Below are positions 56,000 to 64,000 of a stretch of DNA of 64,000 nucleotides, piece after piece. Under the pieces are notes generated by a model, which was not told where the DNA came from, did not search any database, and was given only the letters and a program-made list of their open reading frames with translations. The stretch's first letter is position 1. Each line of letters starts with the position of its first letter. Source of the DNA: Lonicera japonica (lineage: Eukaryota > Streptophyta > Magnoliopsida > Dipsacales > Caprifoliaceae); assembly GCA_021464415.1 (NCBI GenBank), contig CM038468.1:26958969-27022968 (forward strand), written 5' to 3'. Position numbers and translations under genes: made by a program.

Positions 56000-57394
56000 A
56001 TGCATTCTCATCACAACACCGAGTTATTGATCGATCTAACTGGGGTCAACAATACTGAGGGTAACCATGATGAAGCCTCTCGTGCAACAAATCCACTGCC
56101 TGGTCCTGTTCACCCATAAACTCATGGTGGCACCTTAACCCTTGAACACCTCTACTATCTAATCCAGGATCTTACCCAGTCTATGGCCATCATGAAAAAT
56201 TACCAAACTGCCACCCAAGCCCTTCTTGACGCCCTCATCACTGCCAGAACACCTGTTGAGCCAGACCAACCCAATCCAAATCCATACCCAACCGAAGACA
56301 ACCAAACTCGAGGCCTAGTAACTCCACCTAATATCTTTCAACACGCTCCCCCAGTTCACGCCAGCATCAACCCCCCACCCCTTGTGCCCCTTGCCAACAG
56401 CGATGTACCACTTGGGCAAGATCCTAAAGCCACCTGGTTGAACCCTGACCATAACCAACCCCTTCAAAATCATAATCCTCAAGCCAACCCCGATGGAGTT
56501 CCAAACCAGGGCCGATACCAGAAAATCGTAATCAATCAGGCCGAAGAGAATGAGGCCATTACCACATTTAAGGATCAGATGAATGCTCTAAACTAGAGGG
56601 TGGCTGAAAAGGCTGATGACATCGCTGATCTTCAAAACCTATCTCTATACCCAAATGCCCATTTGACGATTGGTTTCAAACTTCCTCATATCGAGAAGTT
56701 TTCGGGGAACACTCCACCTCACCCGCACCTCAAAACCTATATTCGTTCCATGCAATTATACAGATTGAAAGAGAATCATTTGTCCCAAGGTTTCCACCAG
56801 ACTCTTACCGGACCAGCCCACAGTTGGTTTTTGAGTTTAGAGAAGCACCAGGTAGCCAACTAGAAAAGTATAGTGAAGGAGTTCATGGAACATTATAAGT
56901 CCAACGAGGAACTCAAAGTCACTCATAAGAATCTCGAGATGACGAAACAAAGAAAAAATGAGAATGTTAATGACTTCATCACTCGCTGGAGGGAGTTAGC
57001 ATCTCAATTGGTTGATAGAATTCACGAGGAAGAGAAATTAGGGATAATTGTCAAGAACTTTAAGCCTGAGATCCGAAGCGGCATGGTTCACCAATACTTT
57101 GACCGCTACAAGGCCTTGATACATGTAGTTAATGAGACTGAGGAAGAAATTTCCCAAGCTACCGAAGCTAAGGAAGCCTCTTTTCAATACGAGAAGACCA
57201 CCCAAGTCGTTAATCAAGTCTAGTCTTACCGAAGCTCGAGTCATTATCAAGAAACCAACTTCCATTACCCACAAGAAGAAATGCCAAAAAAGAGGAGCAG
57301 TAGAAAGAAGCACTGTCCCTTTTCATGCCTATCGACTTCACTAAGTCAAACTTTAGCGACGCTACAAGCTGAGGGTATTCTTCAGCCGCTAGCT
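56000..57394 (+). pseudogene. gag of Tat-like element 1, four stop codons, 3'-truncated
   Basis: One frame throughout, from ATG 56000 (MHSHHNTELLIDLTGVNNTE), with TAA at 56117 and TAG at 56594, 56861 and 57221 and no frameshift. Landmarks: Pro/Asn-rich N-part; FKLPHIEKFSGNTPPHPHLK; YIRSMQLYRLKENHLSQGF; LTGPAHSWFLSLE; VKEFMEHYKSNEELKVTHKN; FITRWRELASQL; LATLQAEGILQPLAC at the truncation. This is the retrotransposon gag domain of the Tat type. It lacks the C-terminal C...H...C motif seen in element 2 because of the LTR insertion at 57395. Confidence 0.88.
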
Positions 57395-58741
57395 TGTAAT
57401 ACCCCGTTCCTTTATTTTCGAGCGAATATTTCTCTTAAGCCGGTTAAGGCTAGATCTTCATTCAGGAATGAACATCGGGTTTCGAACCCCTCGTATTCGA
57501 CCCGACACTTGTAAAATGTCATATTAGGTATATCAAGTTTGTGAGAACAATCATTTTATTATTCGGGTAGCCCGAATCAGAAATGGGAAGTTAATCGGGC
57601 ATTTTGAACTTTTCAGAAAAGTTGATTTTTGGCCAACTTTGAGAGGCCATAACTTCTTCATCCGATGTCCAAATGACTCCCTGTTTATGGCCACGTCTTC
57701 ATTTCATTACCCTCTACGAATTTCAATGAAAGTCATTTTACGCACCACGTTGATCAAAGCAGTGTACGAAGTAGGCCGATCGCTAAAATCTGATTGTATT
57801 GTAACTAAGTGGCAGACTGTTGTGCTCTACGAATTTCTGGGATTTATCCATCAAGAATTTGGAAAAACTTCCTCTTGTAAAGTTGTAGATCTTTGAATTA
57901 TATTTCCGTGGACAAAATGATCACCTCAATCAAACTCCCAAGAAAAAAGCTATGGCCAAAATACGAACAGTTCTCCAGGTCCACTTGTGCAGCAAGTGCT
58001 CGATCGATCCAACTCCACTAGCCAAGAATTTTTACTCCATTTTCACCTTTCAAACACACCAACACTCACACATCCAACCATTATACACCCAAGAGAGAGA
58101 GGGGCTTGAGAGATTGTTTGGTGGTGGATTTTGAGGGGTTTTAAGAGATTGCTTCAAATAATTCAAGAATCAAGGAGCTAATCCAACAAATTCCATCGTC
58201 TCCTTCATCATCTTCTTCCTTAAACTCCATTGGAGCTTGGTGGAGCTTCTAAGGCTTGGTGTTCTTGAGGAGAGAGCTCAAGATAGCCTTCAAATCTCCA
58301 CTTCGAGCTACAAAAAGGTGGGAATCTAGTACTAAAACTTATTTTTAAACTTCTTATTAATGCACTATGATTTCACCTCTTGTTCTTGACAAAACCTTAA
58401 CTATTATAAATGGGTCTATGTGTGAATGATTGGGTTTTGTTAGTTTCATCAAATTGATGGTTCAAATAGTCCATATATGTTATAAATAGCTTATAAGAAC
58501 AATGATTTGGACTTATATGTTTCGTCTACACAAAAACCCACTTGGACTACGCGTTTTACTTGATAACTCTTAAAATATGACTTAAAATATATCTTTGTTG
58601 GTCCATGGGGTAGGATTCCATCTTGATATTCATGATAGTGATTAATTGTGCTTGTTAGAAATGTTTTTATTATAAATCCCCATATTGGCCAAGTTATGAA
58701 AAGAAAATGCATATGAAAGTTGAGATGCTTGTGTAGATGGG
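57395..58741 (+). repeat. Chromovirus-like gypsy LTR, interrupted
   Basis: Begins TGTAATACCCCGTTCC inside the gag and matches the inverse of 51609-52959 over a central block including AAAACTTCCTCTTGTAAAGT. It is cut at 58741 by Tat-like element 2, so whether a solo LTR or whole element lies behind cannot be seen. No pol ORF occurs within it. Confidence 0.75.
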
Positions 58742-60505
58742 TGTAGACACCCCGATCCGTGACCCCCGCAAGAACCTAACGACCTTCGAAAGCACTGTTT
58801 TTGAGTCCGGAACTCACCCGAACACCCGGAACTGCCCCGAAAGAATTTGTTGGCCAAACAAACATGTTTTAAAAGTGAAATGTCGCACGACAATGCAATA
58901 TGTCACGCGACAATCCCCTTTCCAGGGACATGTCACGCGACAATCCCTTTCCAGGGACATGTCGCGCGACAATCCCCCACCACTCCACTTTCTGACTCAG
59001 CAGTGAGTCAGAATCATCATTAAAAGTAGTATGTCGCGCGACATTCACCCCCTGTAGGGACATGTCGCGTAACAAATGGCCCACCACTCCACTTTCTGAC
59101 TCAGTAGTGAGTCAGAATCGTCATTAAAAGCAGTATGTCGCGCGACATTCACCTCCTGTAGGGAAATGTCGCGCGACAAACACCCCACCACTCCACTTTC
59201 TAACTCACTGTTGAGTCAAGATTGTCGCGCGATATACACCAAAATGTCACGCGACATATGCCCTTTCGTCACTATAAATAGGCCAGCAGCCCCAAGGGTT
59301 CTAGACACCAACATCACAGCTGAAAACAGCAAGAAAAATCGCCAAAACAGTGCAGAAATCAGCAAAAATCATTTCCGATTATCGTCTTATTTCTGAAGAG
59401 ATCAAATCTATTCTCGACACTCGACGTGTCTCATTTCTGGAATTGAATTCTCGAAAATATCTGAAGAATGAGAAGATTATTATCGCCGGAGATATCGCTG
59501 CCGTCTTATATTTTCTTTCTTATTATTATTCTTGTCGGGAAGGTAAATAAAGTCTCTTCTAGTAATTAAATAAGATATCTGTATATTAGATTCCTAGTAA
59601 GCGAAGTGGCAACATGGTTGTGTTAGACTCCTAACGCGCTCGAAAATCAGGTTTATCTATATACTTGTTTTATTTCTGTTATTTTGTCCACGTTTTATTT
59701 GAATAAACTTATTGCCAAGTTACAGATAGTTTACTGTTTTCAAAACAAAAGACCTTGATAAAACCATTTGCAAAACCAGAAGAGTAAGTACGTTATCATC
59801 CGGATAAAATTCTATTTTCAAAACCCGGACTAATGAGACTTATCTAGGAATTAAAATCAACATATCCTGTCTTCTCTATAGACTGCGATATGTCTGACCC
59901 AACTCTTCTCAAAAGTTCTGATTCCATATTAAATTAGTCCCGATACAAGATCCGAGCTTTTATAAAAGTAATCACAACACGAGAAAACCGTCATTATCTG
60001 AGGAAATAATGCGGGATACTCTTTCAAAATAAAAGGGTTTTGTCATTTGTATTTATATCTTTCAATATTAAAAACATCGGATCTCGGAACACAAAGGTTT
60101 TTATCCCTTTCCCGTTTTTCCCAGAAACTAGGGCTTTCATTTAAAAAGTAGTAGACTGTCAGTAAAAGCATCCAAGTTTTTCAACATAGAATAAACATAT
60201 AAGTCCACTAGAGACCAAAAGGGCGGAATGGGTGCTTAACACCTTCCCAAACCGTATTATAGTTCCCGAACCCTATAGAATCCTGGTTTCGTAGACAAAC
60301 GTGTAAAGAAAGGCTTATCCGTAGCCTTTTCCCTTACACAACCCTTTTTGTCCGTTTTCTCGTAAAACGTACTGGCGACTCTGAATGAACCCTTTTGCAT
60401 CTAGAAATAGGATAGAGGGACACCCGATATGAATTATCAATACGCCATCAGACACACGGGACCATTAGGAACGAGGCCCCGGGGTCGCATTTGCGGGTTC
60501 TCACA
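58742..60505 (+). repeat. 5' LTR of Tat-like element 2
   Basis: 1764 bp, TGTAGACACCCCGATCC...GCGGGTTCTCACA, a close relative of the solo LTR 44470-46141. TATA ACTATAAATAGG at about 59271-59282. Confidence 0.92.
58879..59262 (+). promoter_or_regulatory. TGTCGCGCGACA palindrome array upstream of TATA (element 2)
   Basis: About nine copies or decayed copies (several CGCG cores reading CACG or CGTA) in tandem units with CTTTCTGACTCAGYAGTGAG. The array is longer than that of the solo LTR by at least one unit, showing copy-number change. Confidence 0.75.
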
Positions 60506-60506
60506 G

Positions 60507-60524
60507 TGGCGACTCTGCTGGGGA
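60507..60524 (+). other. Primer binding site of Tat-like element 2
   Basis: TGGCGACTCTGCTGGGGA, one base after the LTR, the fuller form of the site at 54909. Confidence 0.85.
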
Positions 60525-61651
60525 CTATGAGAACTAAGCTCTTATATGTGGATTTTTTTGTTTATAATATGTTGATATGCATGCTTTTACTGCTTTCCCT
60601 ATTTGCCCCCTGACGTGGTGCCTGGATTTTATTGTTGACTTGACCTAGAGGCGCAGTAGAGTCCATTCATTGACATAGACATATGTTTAGGATTTCCCCT
60701 TTATGTTATATCTGGTTGTAAAGAAATATCTTTTTAAATAAATAAAAATGTCGTTTTCAAAATACACCTCGAAGATAAAATATTTGCAATTAAATCTTTT
60801 GAAAAATTCTTGTTTTGCACGCACTTTCACAAATCATGCATTGGTTCTACGAGTGTGAATTTACCCCGAACCCTCGGAAGTATTATAAGTGAGTAGGGAG
60901 TTGGCTTGCTTGAGCCAACATAAATCAAAAGCATTTACTTCCACTCTCCTTGGCCAAGTACGCCCCCGAGGTATATCGAGTGACAAGAACACTCACGTAC
61001 CCGGGAAGTATATCAAAAGATTCTTGCACGTACCTGCCCCTGGGGTATATCGCGAGGTCTTGCCAAATAGGAGGGAGCCTGAAAACCTTCACCTTGCATT
61101 ACACCTGCGTTGCATATAGGAAGAGTCAAAATAGAACAGTCTTATGTTTTTTTATCAACCGTGAGGAGTTCGTACCACATAGGGCCTTGTCATGTATATC
61201 TCCCCCAGATATTGGCAAGTACGGCCGGAGGCTGACCAACCTCTGTCATAGAAATTTACCTCGAGGTTAAACTCGTTGTGACTTTCCCCGGTACATCTCC
61301 CATGAAAAGCAACTCAAGCGGAGAGATATTCCAAATTTTCATAAAATCAAAAGATGAGTTTTTCAAAATTCGGGACGAATAGGATAACCCAAGGAGCACT
61401 TCGCTGCCTATCCTAAACTCCCACCGGGAATTCACTCAAGTTGTTGTTGACGTGTCTTTATAAAACACCCGAAACTTGTTTTTTCATGTTTTCCTTTCTC
61501 CGTGGTTTCTCTTGGCAAAAATGAATCACACCTTAATCTTCCTTCATCTTCCCCCCATGGTTCTGTCTATCAGCCGTAATACAATTACAGTCTGGAAGGT
61601 TGGGCTGGTCGGGATCACACCGAAAGATTAGTAAGACCAAGCATACCTGCA
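60525..61651 (+). other. 5' leader of Tat-like element 2, with conserved block
   Basis: 60888-61280 is the homologue of 55232-55630. A 106-codon frame (60950-61270) spans it, including EVYRVTRTLTYPGSISK and QIGGSL. The same peptide style is visible in element 1 but with a stop, so coding cannot be told from DNA- or RNA-level conservation. Confidence 0.65.
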
Positions 61652-63266
61652 ATGGTCGATGGACGCAAAGATCAAGAGACCGATCAGAGCCTAGCCGAGG
61701 CATCCGTACCTCAGCCAACTTTAGCCGAAATAAATCGTTTGCTAATGACCGTCAGCGTGAGTCTAGCAAACCTCACGAATGAGCAACAGAGTGCCCAAGT
61801 TCGAGTAGAAGAGTTGTCAGCCGGGCGGGTCGCGCCACCGGAGTTTGAATGACTACCACCGAATCGAGTTTAAGGGCAGTCATCGCAAGTACATCCCCCA
61901 GTTCAAGGAACCAATCCACCTCAAACGGGCCCTGTCATCGCCGGTCCCGTTCAGACCGATCCCAACAATCAGAATCAATGGGCCCCAGATTCAGGTCCCA
62001 CTTACCAACAACAGGAGCAACCCAGCATCTGGCCGCAACCACAACCGGGCCTCGATCCCCATTACCAACCATGGCCACAAGTTTTTGCAAGGGCCATTCT
62101 GCCCCCGGCCCCAGTTGCTCCTCCCAATGAATACCCAGACATCAATTGACTTTGGGCAGTGTATGCAGAATCGGTTATAGCTCAGGAACACCCCGACGAG
62201 GTGTCAAGAGAGAGTGAAGAAATGAAGAAACTGAAATAGCAGATGAAGGTTCTACAAAGGGGGGTCTCTTTGATAAAAGGAGCAGATGAGATTACAGATA
62301 TGAATGCTTTCTCCCTCTACCCAGAAGCAAGATTGCCCCAGGGATTCAAGCTCTCTTCCATCACCAAGTTCACAGGAACCACACCCCCTAAAACCCATCT
62401 CCAATCCTACATCAGATCCATGCAAGTGTTCGGTTGTGGAGAACCGGAATTAGCCCAGGCCTTACATGACTCTCACGGGAGCAGCCCTGAGATGGTTTTT
62501 TGATCTAGAAAGACACCACACGAAGACATGGGGAGATATCGTCAAGGAGTTCATGAACAAATATGGGTCCAATGAAGAGTTGAAAGTCACCCGTAAACAC
62601 TTAGAGATGGCCAAGCAGGGTGAGAAAGAGAGCTTCAGTGATTTTGTTACCCGTTGGAGAGAAATGGCGTCCCAGATGTCCAAGCGACCAAACGAAGAGG
62701 AGCAGTTCGAGATAATTCAGAAAATTTTCACTCCGGCTGTATTGACTTGTATGGGGAAGCACGTGTTCCCACATTTTCGAGCACTTTTAAGCATGGGATC
62801 CCAAGTAGAAGAAGAGTTGGTCAGAAAGGTAGAAACCGAAACAAGGAAAGCCTCGTATACCGAGAAGAGCACCGTCACCCCCGTTGTAAACCAGTTAAGC
62901 TCTTATCCGTATCAGCAAAGCCCCTTTCAGCAGCAACAACCCCAGTGGAGTTGGCCTATACAAACCAAAACATCCAATACATATCAATCCAATAAAAATA
63001 GAAAATTCAGCAACCTACCCACAACCTTGACCAAAAGTCTTGAATTGCTACAGAATGCGGGCCTGGTTACTCCACTCAACCCCCGACCTCCACCAAATCC
63101 CGTCCCTTCTTCTTGGAGGATGAACGAGAACTGTTTATACCACCAAGCTGTGGGCCATGACACAGATAGATGTTTAGCCCTCCGACACTGCATCCAAGAT
63201 CTAATCGAAGAAGGAACAATCCCCTCACCAGACGGACCAAATATGGCCAACAACCCGCTACAGTAA
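61652..63266 (+). pseudogene. gag of Tat-like element 2
   Basis: ATG 61652 (MVDGRKDQETDQSLAEASVP) opens a frame holding stops at 61850 (TGA), 61871 (TAA), near 62147 (TGA) and 62237 (TAG), with a Gln/Pro-rich middle. It continues MKVLQRGVSLIKGADEITDM, FSLYPEARLPQGFKLSSITK and YIRSMQVFGCGEPELAQAL, shifts frame near 62465, then LTGAALRWFFDLERHH, VKEFMNKYGSNEELKVTRKH, FVTRWREMASQM, LLQNAGLVTPLNP and the C-terminal CLYHQAVGHDTDRC with LRHCIQDLIEEGTI, typical of Tat gags. The last 800 bp is open. Confidence 0.9.
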
Positions 63267-64000
63267 GTTAGCATCACTAAAAGAGAAACGGTGGAAGGCC
63301 GTGGTTTGTCATCATGGGGCCTTTAAAATCGAAAAAGTGGAAGGCCGTGGTTTGTCATCATGAGAACGACGTAGTTTTAAGAAAGATTAAAGAAATCAGC
63401 ACAAGATCCGAGAGAAAAGTTTGGGACTGGACCGTACAAAGGGAGCCATAATAGTCGCAGATATAGATGGTTAGATGTTACATTTAAGAAATGGCATGTA
63501 AACCAGAACTACGTAAACCTGAGCCCCAACTCAAAATTGTGTTTTTGGAAAAATCAAAAGGGGAACGTAGGCAACCTGAGAAGTTACTTCAGGCCTGGTT
63601 TAATTATAAAAAAAAATTCATAAAGAGAGAGCAGTGTTCCAAAATTCATAAGCAGTGGTTCAGAACACTAAACAGTCAGTACATTTGGTATCTAGCACCC
63701 CATCTTAGCCCCAGAAAGAAGCCATATTGGATCCTCAACCACCAGTGCAACTCGAGCTTCATTCATGCCTTAGAGGGCTTTGAGCTCACGAACTGAAACC
63801 ATTACATTTTATAAAGGACGACAGCCAGATCTTCCTCCACCAGTCGCCAGATTGAATGAATAATGTTAGCCCGGAGGGGCTAAGAAAAGCCAAACCGTGC
63901 ATAGTTGAATTTCCAAGTCAGCCGTCCATGCCACATACACTCCACGGATAAAGAAGTATAGGGAGTGACAAGATTGAGTTTCGAGGGTACCAAGACATCT
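63267..64000 (+). other. Sequence after gag; no firm coding, small duplication
   Basis: A 101-codon frame at 63491-63796 has no recognised motif and irregular composition. Protease/RT motifs are not reached before the window ends. Contains the 26-bp direct repeat at 63291 and 63337. Confidence 0.45.
63291..63362 (+). repeat. 26-bp direct repeat, 46-bp period
   Basis: GTGGAAGGCCGTGGTTTGTC plus ATCATG occurs identically at 63291-63316 and 63337-63362. Confidence 0.92.

Larger units (their letters stand above)
51561..57394 (+). mobile_element. Tat/Ogre-like Ty3/gypsy element 1 (5' portion)
   Basis: 5' LTR 51561-54907, PBS, about 1.1-kb leader, then gag from 56000. It is cut at 57395 by another LTR, so pol and the 3' LTR are not in view. 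It inserted into the gypsy RNase H at 51560 (5-bp flank CCTCA). Confidence 0.85.
58742..64000 (+). mobile_element. Tat/Ogre-like Ty3/gypsy element 2 (runs off the window)
   Basis: 5' LTR 58742-60505, PBS 60507-60524, leader, gag to 63266, then non-coding sequence to the window end. Pol and 3' LTR are outside. The left flank is GATGG (58737-58741). The youngest layer of this nest, since it cuts the chromovirus-like LTR. Confidence 0.88.

Noticed and set aside
63491..63796. 101-codon ORF after Tat gag 2
   Set aside because: Lys/Gln-rich without protease, RT or other retrotransposon motif; frame probably open by chance.

Overview
The window is a repeat-rich, AT-rich stretch of a flowering-plant (probably eudicot) nuclear genome. 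The evidence is the transposon content: Ty1/copia elements of Tork-like and SIRE/Maximus-like type, Ty3/gypsy elements with a Tat/Ogre-like gag and primer site, chromovirus-like LTRs starting TGTAACACC/TGTAATACC, two CACTA (En/Spm) elements with TNP2/DUF4216 and Transposase_24 remnants, and Helitron 3' ends. No intact host gene was recognised. Nearly all coding sequence is transposon-derived and damaged. The species cannot be named from this sequence.

Layout. 1-2472: non-coding DNA ending in a Helitron 3' terminus, with one possible captured terminal exon. 2917-7819: a young Tork-like copia element on the minus strand, with nearly identical LTRs and TSD GCCAG. 7825-11212: non-coding, with an (ATT)n microsatellite, a MITE-like inverted repeat, a decayed Helitron end and a 64-bp tandem duplication. 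11216-15023: a complete-ended, coding-decayed CACTA element (TSD ATC) packed with CTTAGGAGACATAC-type subterminal repeats, including a 127-bp near-perfect palindrome. 15056-15680: decayed coding remnants of uncertain, possibly pararetroviral, origin.

15768 to about 49934 is one large CACTA element (minus strand) blown apart by later insertions. Its Transposase_24 gene lies at 16839-19529. Its TNP2 gene survives in four pieces (49934-48474, 28330-26682, 24427-24223, 20052-19834). These are separated by a SIRE-like copia element (28331-48473), a 2.25-kb solo LTR (24428-26681) and an old copia element (20053-24222). The SIRE-like element is itself split by a younger SIRE-like sibling (32944-41265, TSD GAAGT) and by a Tat-like solo LTR (44470-46141). 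Between pol and its 3' LTR it carries an extra ORF (30196-31377) preceded by motifs resembling its own LTR promoter boxes.

51040-64000 is a second nest. A gypsy RNase H fragment is interrupted by a Tat-like element (LTR 51561-54907, gag 56000-57394) whose LTR holds a chromovirus-like solo LTR. That element's gag is cut by another chromovirus-like LTR (57395-58741), which is cut in turn by a second Tat-like element (58742 to beyond the window end). The two Tat-like elements share a conserved untranslated leader despite dissimilar LTRs. Several LTR families here carry arrays of short palindromes just upstream of their TATA box.
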